From assembly GCA_011634665.1 (NCBI GenBank), contig WAEK01000016.1, forward strand, positions 872,501 to 936,500: DNA of 64,000 nucleotides, given 5' to 3'. The stretch comes from Mortierella sp. BCC40632. Taxonomy: Eukaryota; Mortierellomycota; Mortierellomycetes; Mortierellales; Mortierellaceae. Position 1 is the stretch's first letter, and every line of letters starts with the position of its first letter. Below, one piece after another: positions 52,496-64,000 of this stretch. The position numbers and the translations under genes are program-made. Below the pieces are notes generated by a model. The model was not told the DNA's origin, ran no database searches, and worked only from the letters and a program-made list of their open reading frames with translations.

Positions 52496-55120
52496 CGTGT
52501 TGATTCCCCACACTGGCCTGTGGCAAAATAGAAAAAAAAATAAAAAAAAGGGCTTGAGGTCCGAGAACAGACCAGTGACAGGGACAGTAAGAGGAAACGG
52601 GAAGAGAGGAACGAACTGCGTGATGTAGTCGAAAGGCGCGAGCGAGAACGAGAGCAAAAAGAGAGAATATTTCGTCAACGTGAGCTGCTCTTTCTCTCCC
52701 ACCTTCTCCCCCTCCTCCCTTCCTCTCTTCTCTCTTCTCTCTTTGCTCCTCTCCCTCCCCCCCTCTCCTTCTTGCTGTCGTAGTTCTCTGCCCGATCCAC
52801 GCTGCGGAATCGTGGCCCGTCATCGAGAGCCACACCCAATTGCGTACAGCTGAAGGAGAAAGAGAAAGAACATGAAGAGAGAGAAAGGGACTGGGCTAGG
52901 GTGAGGGTGTAGGTAGGTGTGAGGGGAGGGGAGAGAGAAAGGGAGGGTGTCATAGCAAAAAAAAAAAAAAAAAAAAAAAGACAACAATAGCATCAACAAA
53001 AACAACCAAAAAGAAAATAGCGTCAATGAGAAGGGGAGAGGAGGAAGCACAACTTCGCGATTCTCAACCTGGCCCTTGCTTCTTTCTTTGCGCGCTTGGC
53101 CCATAGGCCCAAAAAGAAAGAGGGACCGAGTCGGACCGAATGAATCGCGTCTGCGTTTGGGATGAAGGGCTCCTCTCCCCCCCCCACATCCACACACACA
53201 CAACAGCAGAATTTTCACCCATGTCCAGACCTTGCCTCTGTAGGCTTTTGATCGTCCAGCCACAGGTGTGTCAGCGACCCTCTAGTGTCAGCTGCAGTGA
53301 CAGAGAAAGAAGGAGCAGGAGGAGAGAGGAGGAGAGAGGAGGAGAGAGGAGAGAGAGAAAGACAGACAGAGAGAGAGAGAGCTCAGGAATGGGCGGGTGT
53401 GTAACTCACACTCTGGGCGACTGGTGTGACGCGGACACGAGTCCACCCGCGCCTCAACGGCAAGTGTCTGCGGGTTTTTGTGTCCCCCTTTCCCGCCGAC
53501 GCATATTGTTTTAGCGCGGCAAAGTAAACAGGGACAACAGCTTGCAGCGTACCACAAACACAAAGAGCACCCAATGGGCCGAGGAAATGAAGGGTCCTGT
53601 GGCAGAGCTGATGTGGGCTTGTTTGTTGGCGTGTTTGTGTGTTTGTGTTGTGTGTTGAGAAGAGGTGAATGTGTATGTGTGTGTGCGTTTGTGTGTTTGT
53701 GTGAATGTGTGTGGAGCAACAGAGACTGGCTCTTTCCAAGCAGGTCAAATCAGACTGGATGCATGAATCGGCATGGAGCCAGCGAGCAGAACTGTAACGG
53801 ACGCGTTTCCCCAGATCAGGGGCGTGTGTCGAACAGGGACCCGGCGCGTCCTCTCTCTCACTTTACACACCCTTGCCACCGCCCATCTCTCCGGAAAAGG
53901 GTAGTAAGAAGAAGACGCGTCGACCGTGCAGGAGCGCGCCTCGGATATTTGATCCAAGGACTGGCATTGGGATCGTGAGCATGGAGGCGAAGGCATGGCA
54001 CATGGCACCTCTCTCCCTCTCTCTTTCTTTCTCTTTCTCTCTTTCTCTCCCGTCTTTTCATACACAAACACGCCCCGCTGGGCCCGATCCTCCTTTCCCG
54101 CCTTTTGCTCTCTTTCTCTCGTTCGTCCATTTTCTTTTTCTTTTTACCCGCCAAAACCAACCGAAGGCTGCGCTCTCTAGAGTTCTATTAAGATATCGAA
54201 AAGGGTATTGTCTCCTCACTCGTTTTTTCTCCCCGCTCTCGTCATTTCCTTGTTTTTTTTCCTCCCCCTTCTCTCTCCACCTTTGTGTGTGGCCCATACC
54301 CTCTTTCCCCTATTCATTCCTTCCGCACCTGCGCCCGGGTTTTCTCCGATAGCTTGGCCCTTTCTTGCCTTCCTTTTTTTTTTTTCTAACCCCTTTCCCA
54401 TTACCCTTTTGGGCTTTGTTTTTTCCCTTGCCTGAAATTCCCTTTTTCCCTTGTGTGATGATACTAGGCCCTCTCTCTCCTCTTGGTTAACCTTCATACT
54501 TTTTTTTTTCTTTGTCTCTCTTTCTTTTCTTTTTTTCATGGCCGATGCCCTGCACCTCGGAGGCTGCCCCTTTCTAACAAGGCCCAAGGAACAGGCTCTT
54601 GGTCGTGTCAGCTCTGTCCTCTTTCTCTCTCCTCTCTTAACCCTTCCCACCTCCTCTCCCCCCCTCTTCCTTCTTCCCTTTTTTTTTTTTTTTCTATCAT
54701 CATCGTCATCATGGATCGGCTTTTTTTTTTTTTTTTTCGTTGAATACCCACACCAAGGGGGAGGTGGGAGAGAGAGAGAGAGAGAAGAAACAACTCCAGA
54801 ATGCATGCCTCCGTCATTCAACATCCATAGACTCTACTGGGCTTGGTCCCAAGCAAAAAAAAAAAAAAGAAAAGAAACCTAATAGTTTCATCTCCAAATG
54901 TTTTTTTTTTGTTCACTCTGTTGTGTTTTTGTGTGAGAGAGAGGGTCTCCCCCCTCACTCCCCCTTCACACAGCTGGCAACATACCTCACTCTCTCTCTC
55001 TCACACACACACACATGCGCACTCGCAACATTCACATATTCACTTTACACAAATACTCTCCCGCCACTCAACCCGTATACTCCTTTTCCACCCATGCCAG
55101 TTCCTGCATAATGACAGCAG

Positions 55121-55124
<4 letters not shown>

Positions 55125-55155
<31 letters not shown>
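55125..55155. repeat. Poly-A run
   Basis: 31 consecutive A on the plus strand, shortly downstream (on minus) of the tentative low-complexity gene. Confidence 0.85.
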
Positions 55156-55157
<2 letters not shown>

Positions 55158-55327
55158 GAGAGAGAAAAAGGAAGAAAAGCAGAGTAGAAAAAGGGATATG
55201 ACAAAAGAAGAGGAAGAAAAAAAGAGGAGAGCAGGATGACGAAGAATGTCCCGACAGTCTGGACAAGTGGTCCTCAGAAAGAAAGCAAAGAAAGATGGAT
55301 GTCTCGAGCCTCCTCTTCCTCTTCTTC

Positions 55328-57900
55328 CTACCTTCCCCCCCCAAAAAAAAAAATTGCAGTCTGAACATAGGGGAAAGGAGTAGAGGAGGAGAGATGATTG
55401 AGAAGGGGCAAAGAATAAGAGAGAGAGAGAGAGAGAGAGATGGAGGGAGGGAGGGGCAGAGAGATATTTACCTTGTCAGGGAATGCAACAGGTCTTGCAC
55501 TATAGAGATCGCCATGGATCAAGGAGGATGAGGTAGAGCAAACTCCTCCTCCAGCTCCCCCACTTCCAAGTGGATGAATCATGGTCATACTTGGGGATGA
55601 GGAGACGACTCCGCCACCCATCACTGCAGAAGCAGCGGCGGCAGCAGAAAGAATCGATTTTGCGGCCACAGACGATGTAGTCGAACAAGATGTGGCCACG
55701 TCTTGAGGAAACCCGGTTGTCACTGTGGACGTAGTGGACGAGGTCGAGGACGATGAAGGCGCCCGACTCATCAGCAATGCTTGACGCGATTGATGGTGTT
55801 GTTGGTGGTGGTGTTGGGGGTGTTGATGATGTTGATGATGTTGGTGGTGTTGATGTTGTTCAATGCTTGAGTGAAAGAGAGCCGAAGGATGGGATCCTCC
55901 ACCACCACCATAGGCCATCGCCTCGTTCGTCATTGTCGTCGTCGTTGTAGTCTCAGGACCGGCCGAAAGACCAACGAGCGAAGTGGCTTGATGAGGAGGA
56001 TGAGATGGATGAAAGAGCGTCGCCGTGACCAAAGAAGAGGGATGTGTAGAAGACGATGAAGGTGGGGGTGGAGGTGGTAGCTTGGTAGTACCAGATCGGT
56101 TCGTCATCAGATCGTCTGCCATCAATTCCCCAAGTTGGACAAGCGTTAGTTGAGGTTGGCTCAGGCACGGAGCAGAAGGTGCAGTCGCAGTCGCAGTCGC
56201 GTGAATGGTCGTAGTCGTGATCGTCGTGGCTGTGGCGGCAGCGGTGGCTGTGGCGGTGGCTGTGGGTGCGGAGCTAAACGTCGTCGCGTTTGCGGTGGTC
56301 GCGGCGGCCGGAGAAAAGTACGGGGAAGGTGCCGGATACGGGCCTGTTGAAGGATGGGGATGAGGATGTTGATGATGCGGATGATAATTGGCCCCCGGAT
56401 GGCCACCGTGTCCTTGAGGATGGTGCGGAAACGGACGGGCAGCGAGCGTCGGTCGCGAACCAAACGATGAAGGAGGCACTGGCGGGAGTTGCGAGGTCTG
56501 GAGAAAGGGTGCTGAGGAGGGGGGCAGCGGCTGGGGCAGCGGAGGCTCTGCCAGGCCAAATGCCAGCGACGGGGACTGCAAAGGGGTCGTCGTCGCTGTT
56601 GTTGTGATTGGCGTTGTTGTGATTGGCGTCGTTGTAGCGGTCGTTGAGGCTGACAACTGGGCAGGGAGCGTTGAGACGAGAGCGTCTGTAGAAGGCGTGG
56701 TTAAGAGCGAGGAAGAACCGTCCAGGAGCGAAGACGAGGCTCGCTTGTGCGAAACTGAGTCAAAGTCGTCCCAGTGAATGAGGGCCGGAGCAGGGGCAGA
56801 GCCAGAGCCAGAGCCAGGGATAGTGACAGGAGCAGAAGCAGAAGTTGAAGCAGAGACAGATACAGAGAGTGAAGCGTGGGCTGGGGTTGGAGACACAGAA
56901 GAAGGAACTCTGGAAGTAGCACCTTGGGCAAGCAGAGGTCATGATTTGGAGCGTCTGGATCTAAACCAAAGAGCGGACAGGTCGAGGAGAGGGCATGGTG
57001 TAAAAGCAAAAAAAAAAAAAAAAGAGAGAGAAGGTGGAAAGAGAAAGAGAAAGAGAAAGAGAAAGAGAAAGAGAAGAGAGAAAGAGGAGAGAAGAAAGAG
57101 AGAAAGAAAGAGAAGGAGCGGTTAGAGGCTCGTTCCTGGGTATTGGGTGTAGGATCGGGTGCAGCGCATGCCAGCGCGGGAGGGTGTGCAGGAGGAAGGG
57201 GTGGGAAGGGGAGAGACCAAAGCGGGCAGGTCGTAGGGGAGAGGAGTAAAGACAGAAAGGTGAGGCCAGTTTGGACAGAGACCTATGGAAGGAAAGAGGA
57301 AGAGTGGGCAGCCACTCGATCTGCAGTCCGCAGGCGAGAGAGGTAGGTAGGTGGAGAGAAGGAGAGACGAAGAGGGAAGACGGATGATGGGGGCGGGGGG
57401 ATGAAGAGGAAAGGAGAAAATGGACGAGAACGAAAGAAAAGACAGAAAGAAGAAAGAAAGAGAAAGGAAAGGAAGCAAAAAAGCGACGAGAGGATGAGGG
57501 AGGAGAGGATAAAGGAGAGAGCGAGATGATCGCGATGCAAGCAGGCTGCTGAGCTTAATTCCAGGCTGGCAGCCAACCGCGTCCGTGTCCCGCGTCTGAG
57601 TCTGCTTCCTGCTCATTTTCAAGTCCTTTTCATGCCATCCTTCCCTACGCCTGCGCCATCTCCCTCCATCCGCGTGTTCCAGCAGCAGTGAGAGAGGCGA
57701 TGGGTGGATCCTCACAGTGGCAGACGCGACCACGGCCCCCAAGGGGCCCCCGGAAATGAAGCGGGAGAATAGGCAAGGGTAAGGCAGACCAGGCCGATGG
57801 GCCCAGTGAAAGAGAAAGAGAGAGATAGAGAAAGAGAGAAAGAAAGAGAGCAAGGGATTCAAAAGGGGCTGACGCAGGGAAAGAAAAAAAGAGAATGAAG

Positions 57901-57932
<32 letters not shown>

Positions 57933-58142
57933 CGCCGTCAGAGCAGAGCACGCACGGCTGGGCCTGGACGGCCTGGAATGGGGCCGCGCAGAGACACAGG
58001 CAGAGAGGCAGAGGAACATACACCCCGGCACCCGGCTCTGAACTGAGCCTGCGTGCTGGCTGCCTTGGCGGGATGTACACATTGAGCTTGGCCCGCGAGG
58101 GCGAGAGCCAAGAGGGCGAGAGAGAGATTAAAAGAAAGATAA

Positions 58143-58192
<50 letters not shown>

Positions 58193-58771
58193 GAGCACGG
58201 AGGGACAAAAGGCAAAGGGAGGCACGGGAAATGGAGACGGGCGCGCTGGCGGGGCAACGTCTTTTGGAGAACGCGAGTGACGGAATGCTCAAACGCTCAC
58301 CTCACGCGAAACCCCAAGGCCCGCCCTTTTTCTCTCTCACTCATTTTCTTTCTCTCTCTCTTTTTTTTTTTTACTCCTTTGGGTCAAAAGGCTCCTGCCC
58401 AAAGTTCGTGTCTGTGTCGTGGCAATCCTGACTTTTTTCCACTCTCTCCCCCTCCTCCCTCTTTCTCCCCTGCGGGTGATGTGGAACGACATGCAGGCCA
58501 AAGAACCGATAGATGGTAGAGATAGAGAAAGAGGAATAAAGAGAGAGAGCGCAGCGCCGAGCGAGTGTATTGCAATGACGAGACCAAAAAAAAAAAAAAA
58601 AAAAGGGCCGGTGGTGGTCGAAAAGGGGGGGGGGGGTGGAGAGAGAGGGCGAGGGTAAACGCGCTCGTCATAGACAAAGGATGTGCATGGCGGCACTGCG
58701 TCAGCTCTCACACACACAAACGCACACACACACATTCACCTTGTTGACTGACGACGGCGGATATCGTCCAT
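55328..58771 (-). CDS. Ser/Thr/His/Pro-rich low-complexity protein, tentative model
   Basis: The block 56909-55472 is a long open frame of 479 codons with coding-like composition but no ATG near its beginning. A consistent model adds a first exon 58771-58740 (MDDIRRRQST, donor AG|GTGAATG), joined in phase to the CCAG acceptor at 56910. It ends through a 111 bp intron into a short last exon, 55360-55328. That gives about 500 residues. Features are Thr/Ala-rich repeats, PHHQHPHPHPS and HQHHQHHQHH histidine runs, a polyproline PPPPPPP stretch, and the segment IHWDDFDSVSHKRASSSLLD near the N-terminus, which looks like a conserved short motif. No family was recognised; composition suits a nuclear regulator or phase-separating protein. 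An alternative start is the ATG at 56122. The coding status of the main exon is fairly good; the outer exons are weak. Confidence 0.4.
55790..55860 (-). repeat. Histidine-rich codon repeat (CAC/CAT/CAA)
   Basis: On the minus strand this encodes HQHHQHHQHHQHPQHHHQQ-type sequence in the low-complexity protein. Confidence 0.75.
57901..57930. repeat. Poly-A run
   Basis: 30 consecutive A on the plus strand, inside the putative 1.8 kb intron of the low-complexity gene. Confidence 0.85.
58145..58187. repeat. (AG)n microsatellite
   Basis: About 21 AG units within purine-rich sequence, in the same putative intron. Confidence 0.9.
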
Positions 58772-59205
58772 CCCACTGCGGGTTGCGCGAGGCACACAGC
58801 CGAGACACCAACAGCTAGGCCCTCCCCGCTCCACACGTATCCACCCACAGCTCACTGTGACGGTCAAGGAGGAGAAGGAAGAACAGGAAATTGGGGCGCC
58901 CAGGGGAGGGGAGGGCTGGAGCCGATTTCTCTATCAAAGACGAGAGAGCCCCAGTGGCCGCGTTATCTGGTACGTCGTGTCACAGAAGGGTCGCCAGAGG
59001 ATTGGAGGGCAGGTGGATTGGACGTGGATCGCGTGGCCAGTGCACTGGAGGCCCTCCGCGCGCGGGGAGAGAAGCGGAGAAAATGAGGAAGAGAGAGGCA
59101 AGAGAGGGGAAGGATGGAAGGAGAGGCGAAACCAAGTGGGAAGAGCGTCATTGCTGCCTCTGTCCCTTTTGGGGTTCATGAAGAGTCTCTGACTGTCCCA
59201 GTTGC

Positions 59206-59236
<31 letters not shown>

Positions 59237-61481
59237 ACGCACGCCATGCAGGGGGGTGTACGCGCAACAGTGTGGACGCGGGAGCGATGTTCCTTGCATG
59301 GACCCATCGTCCGCCGTGCAGCCTGCGGGCGCCCGCAGGACAACTCTGCAGTTCGACCTGGGTATGACTGCAGTTGACAGGTCCCCCCCTTCCCTTTTCT
59401 CCCTCTCCCTCTTCCTTTCCTTTGAGAAGATCCCGAGGAGCTTAAACGAATCAATCGCAGGATTTACCGGCAAACTCTGTAAATGTTTAAACGAAAAATG
59501 GTTCTTCCCCTACTCCTCTCACCTCCCCTCCCCCCTGGAAACGACTGAGGGAGGGAGGCCCCTTGATCCGGATGTTGACACTTAGCACAGCCTCAGGAGT
59601 TCTTACCTTGGTGACAGGAACGACGCTGGCGTGGGGACGGGGCCGGTGCAATGCCGTTGCGCTGGACATGCAATCCACGACAGGACGAAGTAGAGAGGAA
59701 AAAAGTAAGAGAGAGAGAACGAGAGAATGTAAAGGTGCAAAGAGTGTGTGTATGTGTGAGAGAGGGATAGAGATAGAGAGTAAGAGAGAAAGAGAGATAG
59801 AGAAAAGTGGAAGATGAAAAAGATTGATAATAGAGAGCAAAGAAAGGAGAAGTGTCTTGGGATGAACAAGAAAGTAAGAGTAACAGAAAAACGTCGAGCC
59901 TGGAGGAAAGAAAAAAAAAGAAAACGAAGAAAAAGAAGAAGAAAAAAAGGGAGATGGGGTAAAAAAAAAAGGGTCCGACACAGCGTATGTAACGTCGCGG
60001 GATGCAAGTCCTCTTTGCCCGTCACTCGGAGTAGTTCCGTCGCGCAGAAAATATGCACACAACTAGCGGCCCACAAGGAACGAGAGCCGGGTTGGGCGAA
60101 AGGATGGGCAGGAGGAGAGGATAGACAAAGAACCTACAAAACAGTAGGTAAGCGAAACGAGGCAAGGCGAGACGAGACGAGACGAGGCAAAAAAGGAAGA
60201 GCGCACGAGAGAGGAGGAGGGAAGAGTGAGAAGAAGAGAGAAGAGAGAGAATGGGAAAAAGAGAAGGAGAGAGAAGAAAGGAGAGAGACGGTAAGAAAGA
60301 GAAAGAGAAAGAGAGAAAAGAGAGAAGAGGAGAGAGAGCAGGGAGCGAGGAGAGAGAACAAGAGTGGGATAGCCCACGGACGGCTCTCTGCCGCCCTGGC
60401 CCTTGCAGCTCCTCAAGAGGACCCGTGGGCGGACACAGGCGATGCCGACGCTGTCGTTGATGCTCTGTTAGACTCGCGACGGCACTGGTGCGGGTACTAT
60501 TGTAGGGATACCCGCCTCCCCAGCATGTCCGCATCCGAGCTCCCTCCAATGTCCACGTCCGTGTCCTCTGTCCCTGGTTAGACTGCATCTGAACATGGAC
60601 TTGGGGCAAGCACATTGGTGGTCCGACGAGTCTGCGTGTTGAGCGATAGTCTAATCTGTCTTCTCTTTCTCTTTCTCTCTCTCTTTCTCTCTCTGTTTTC
60701 GCCAGCCGAGTGGCTGTCCAGTATCCGTCTCACTGCTGTCACTTCTCTCGTTCCCACTCAGCAAAAACGATCGAAAGGCAATCGACTTTCTGTTCTCGTC
60801 TCCGCCCAATGCCGCCATTTGCTTCCTCTGTCCGTCCAAGCTGTCAAAATAAATAAAAAAAAAAATATAATAAATAAACAACGACTGCAGGTCAGCGGAC
60901 GTGAGCGACAGGGAGAAAGAGAAGGGGGGTGCACAACACGACCTGCACTCGAGAGCACAGGGAGCGAGCAACGACGATACCAAGGGCTCTACAGACGCAT
61001 GTACAATCGCATCGATGAGCTGGGATGTCCAGAGGGCTCGTTCCCCCAATGAGCTGCCACCGCCCATGTAGGGTTGACAGCGTGAATGACCTGTTGGAGC
61101 GGAAGCAAACAAATGAGCTGAACATTGGGAGGAAAGAGAGTGTGGGCGGGTAGATAGGTGAGGAAGAAAGGAGGAGAGGGAGGAGGATGGATAGATGGGT
61201 AGAGTACCCCGGTCCCCCTCATTTTTTTGCTGCTTTTTGCAGACAAAAAAATGAGTACATTTGGCCCAAAATATTTAAACCACCCACAACCGTCCGGAAA
61301 ATATATCGCTCAAGAAGAACACAGCGCTGGACATTAGAGCAATCGTTAGATCTTTCCTCTTCTTCGACTTGACCTGTCGCTTTTTCACTTTGCTTTTTTC
61401 CCAGCTCCACGTCGGCTTCCCTAATCCTCACTCGTTTCTCATTATTCTCTCTACTATTTTCTATTGCCCTCTTTCTCTTTA

Positions 61482-61518
<37 letters not shown>

Positions 61519-62903
61519 TTTTTTCTTTACTTTACTTTGGTCTGGTTCTTGCCCCGATCCCAATGGTTGCCACCTCCTGGCCTCGGCCCCCGCCCCCTAG
61601 AAAAGTATCTTATAGCTTTCCGTATTTGTCTACGTTTAAGCGAGTCGTGACCACACACACAACAAGAAAAAAGAAACAGAAAAGAAATAAGAAATAGAAA
61701 AGAAAAGAAAAGAAAAAAGAATAAGAAAACTAACTTCATGTCCGCCGACTCGTCTTTCAGTTGAAAATTCGTCGAGACTATCGTCATTGTTCTGTTAATC
61801 CCTTGGTCCCTAATGGCTACCTCCTTTCTCTTCAACTGGCCAGTGGCAATCGTCCAAGGGCAGAAGGATGCACCATCCCATCTACCAATCCTCTTGGGAG
61901 CTTATGGGATTGTATTTGTTTCAAAGATGGCGACTTGGGGTCCATTGAGATGTGTGGAGGGACGAAGGAGAGTGGGATGAACGGATAGAAGGTTGTTGGT
62001 ACCAGGCGATGTATGAGAAAGAGAAAGAGAGAAAGAGGGAGAGGGAGAGAGGGAACACGCTGAATGACTGGGGAAAAAAAAAAAAAGTAAAGAGAGAGAA
62101 AGAGAAGGAGAGAGAGAGGAGAGAGAGGAGAGAGACAGGAGACCCAAAAACTCCGCAAGGACTTTTTCGGTCGGTGAATGAGCGTCGTATAAGGGTGCAT
62201 GTGGGTAGAAGGTAACGCCCTTTTTTTTTTTTTTCTTTTCACTTTTCATACTTTTTCTGGGGTACGATCTAGGGTTCGATGGAAAAAAACGAAGTCTCAT
62301 GGGAGAGAACAGTTGTAGCGGTCTTTGAAGAAAGCGGACGCCAGTTCAGTTTGACAGATCAGTATGGACGGAGCGGAGACTGTGAGAGAGAGAGGAGGAG
62401 GAGGAGGAGAGAGAGAGCTACCGAGAGATAGAGAGAGAGTGAGAGGGAGAGCGGGAGAGGAACCGCCGCCCTGATCTTGGTTCTCAGTCCCGTGCCTGGT
62501 CTGGGCTCGTGCCTTGGCTGGACCTGTTTGGCCCAAAAGCTTTCCAGGCCAGAGAGGGAAAGGGTTCTCTTTTTGACTCTGGTGGAGAGAGACGAGAGCA
62601 AAAAGGCCACTTCATCGATATCGTGAAGGTGCTTGGGAAGGGAAGGAAAGAGAGTTGCACATATGCATCTACTCGAACAGATGAAAGAAGATAAAAAAAA
62701 TCACAAGTCGGTATTGAGTGGACTCTGTAGAAAAAAAAAGGAGAGATTGAGAGAGTATCAAAAAAGCTAATTTAGCAGTAAGTTTCCCCCAATGGACAAA
62801 TCTTTTCCAAAATGTCAATCTTGCAGGAGGCATGTGGGCGCCTGCCGAGGAAAAGAAAAGGCTACATGGCGTTCCCCATCGGAAGGAGTACCTGAAAAAA
62901 AAA

Positions 62904-62911
<8 letters not shown>

Positions 62912-62939
<28 letters not shown>
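62912..62939. repeat. A18 run joined to (GA)n
   Basis: On the minus strand this reads as a CT tract, then a T run, then CAG. That is the layout of a strong 3' splice site. Confidence 0.8.
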
Positions 62940-63257
62940 CAAAAGAGGTATGAGATAAAGTAAGAAATAGAAGGAGAGAGTGAGATGGTGAACCTGTCTG
63001 CATCCATGCTTTCATTCTTTTTGGTAATGTCCGAACCTGTCACTTCTCTTTTGTCTCTTTCTTTGGTTCTTTCTTTTTATTTGCTCTCTACTGCTCCCCT
63101 GCATGATGCGCCTTTCGATGAACTCTTAGCCATGGTCCAAATGCCTCTTTGGGTCTACTTTCTGTTCCAAGAGCAATCCAGTCTGGCATCCGAAAGCTAT
63201 CCTCAATTGAGCGGATTAGCCATTTGACAAGCGATAGGTGCTCTGGAGAGAGCAAAG

Positions 63258-63295
<38 letters not shown>
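63258..63295. repeat. Poly-A run
   Basis: 38 consecutive A, the longest A run in the window. Confidence 0.9.
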
Positions 63296-63301
<6 letters not shown>

Positions 63302-63536
63302 TTTGACATCCCTGTAGAGATTAGTTGGCATCTGCAGCTGCTCGGAAAAGAGATCTTTCAGGCAAATAGGCTAATCTATCAGTGTGGGGTGTTTTATTGT
63401 TGGGAAATGACTCCGGGTCCTTTTTCTTTCTTTCCTTTTTTTTTTTCACGGCTGGACGCTGACATGCGCGAACATTTGAAAGAAGCCCTTGGGGTGCAGC
63501 ATGCAAGCAGAGCTACCCACGAGAGCTTTAGATCAC

Positions 63537-63561
63537 CCCTCTGGTCTCTATGACCAGAGGG
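63537..63561. other. Perfect 10-bp inverted repeat, 5-nt loop
   Basis: The arms CCCTCTGGTC and GACCAGAGGG flank TCTAT. It is not part of a recognisable tRNA because the T-loop and acceptor stem are missing. It could be an RNA hairpin or chance. Confidence 0.6.
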
Positions 63562-64000
63562 TTGAGCACTCGGCTGTTTCTCCTCCATTTGCCCTCTGTC
63601 TGAATACCAATGTCGCATTGTTTTTATTTTCCCTCTTTTGTGGGCTATGGATGGAGTTCAGCCCATATCGCAGATACAAAAGATTCGTCCGCATCGCAGC
63701 ATGATTTTTATTGAGCGGTGACCGGACAAACCGGTCCGTTGGCGCCATCGCCGTGACTTACAAGGGGAAGAAGGGAGTTAAGAGGTGGAGCCTAGAAGGC
63801 TGCGTTCTCGACCTTCTAGACCATTACATCAGCAGCTTGCACTGCCATTTCAGAGTGGATGTTCTATCCTCTTCTCCTATATTTCGCCCGTCAATAGCCT
63901 TCGCCTCAAACTGTACAAAACGGATTGTCTACCTCGACTGGCTACAGAGGGGGATAGGAGCTGAAGTAGAGGATAGAGGCTAGAGGATAGAGTATGGCAC

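Larger units (their letters stand above)
49340..55327. other. Large repeat-rich region without a secure gene
   Basis: 6 kb. 49.4-50.7 kb is purine-rich on plus, a long pyrimidine leader for the FAR1-like gene on minus. About 51.7-52.5 and 54.0-55.1 kb are pyrimidine-rich on plus with no plus-strand gene to account for it. It contains G runs (49952-49962, 50406-50419), A runs (50652-50680, 52957-52979, 55125-55155), T runs and (CT)n at 52432-52491. A minus-strand GTAAGA donor-like site follows an ATGGTCGCCGTTGCTCAG segment near 51400, possibly a 5' exon of the FAR1-like transcript. Confidence 0.45.
58772..64000. other. Right-end region, candidate exons only
   Basis: 5.2 kb with no protein that I can name. 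It is mainly purine-rich on plus (59690-60000, 60160-60360, 61990-62140, 62380-62460, 62900-62980). It is broken by sequence islands of normal composition at 59250-59360, 59600-59690, 60370-61110, 62780-63230 and 63300-63990. These islands have splice-like signals, some on both strands, and are listed as findings. Homopolymers include T28 at 61490-61517 and A38 at 63258-63295. Confidence 0.4.

Noticed and set aside
59603..59690. Possible first exon MSSATALHRPRPHASVVPVTK with a GTAAGA donor on minus
   Set aside because: It ends in phase 0 and cannot be joined in frame to the main low-complexity exon at 56909; kept only as a candidate in the right-end region.
63480..63600. Possible tRNA around the hairpin, because minus strand shows GCCGAGTG and GTGGGTAGCTC
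   Set aside because: No matching acceptor stem or TTCRA T-loop could be aligned in either direction.

Overview
The window is nuclear DNA of a filamentous fungus. The genes carry many short GT-AG introns, the proteins are fungal or generally eukaryotic, and no bacterial operons, phage genes or CRISPR arrays are visible. The gene set (a sphingomyelin-synthase-type lipid phosphotransferase, complex I B22, F-box/LRR and MEF2 proteins, a FAR1-like factor) and the very abundant GA/CT, poly-A/T and CA/GT simple repeats suggest an early-diverging fungus of the Mucoromycota, most likely Mortierella-like. That placement is an inference from content, not from an alignment.

Left part (1-33 kb) is gene-dense. 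In order: 5' part of a SYG1/XPR1 SPX protein (-), sphingomyelin-synthase-like enzyme (+), F-box/LRR protein (-), complex I LYR subunit NDUFB9/B22 (-), tRNA wybutosine transferase TRM12/TYW2 (+), MEF2-type MADS factor (-), BAG-domain co-chaperone (-), peroxisomal acyl-CoA oxidase (-), exosome ring subunit RRP43 (+), RNA polymerase I/III subunit RPC40 (-), ribosome-biogenesis helicase DRS1 (-), and a TB2/DP1/HVA22-like membrane protein with a very long disordered tail (+). Three pairs are tightly head-to-head: B22/TRM12, acyl-CoA oxidase/RRP43 and DRS1/HVA22-like.

Right part (34-64 kb) is sparser and repeat-laden. It holds a SCAF/Seb1/Nrd1-type CID-RRM protein (+) with a long T30-C-T68 tract in one intron, an endosomal-type Na+/H+ exchanger (+), a FAR1-like zinc-finger protein (-) with a 0.9 kb intron, and a serine/threonine/histidine-rich low-complexity protein (-) whose gene model is tentative. 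The intervals 42.8-46.4, 49.3-55.3 and 58.8-64 kb consist mainly of microsatellites and homopolymers. I find no secure gene in them.

A recurring pattern is that leaders and intergenic flanks are pyrimidine-rich on the sense strand of the nearest gene. The skew flips at points between divergent and convergent genes, so it acts as a crude indicator of transcription direction and points to a few unannotated transcripts. Several genes belong to RNA and ribosome metabolism (RRP43, RPC40, DRS1, TRM12, the CID-RRM protein), but they are not an operon-like system. I did not find a clear previously undescribed multi-gene system.
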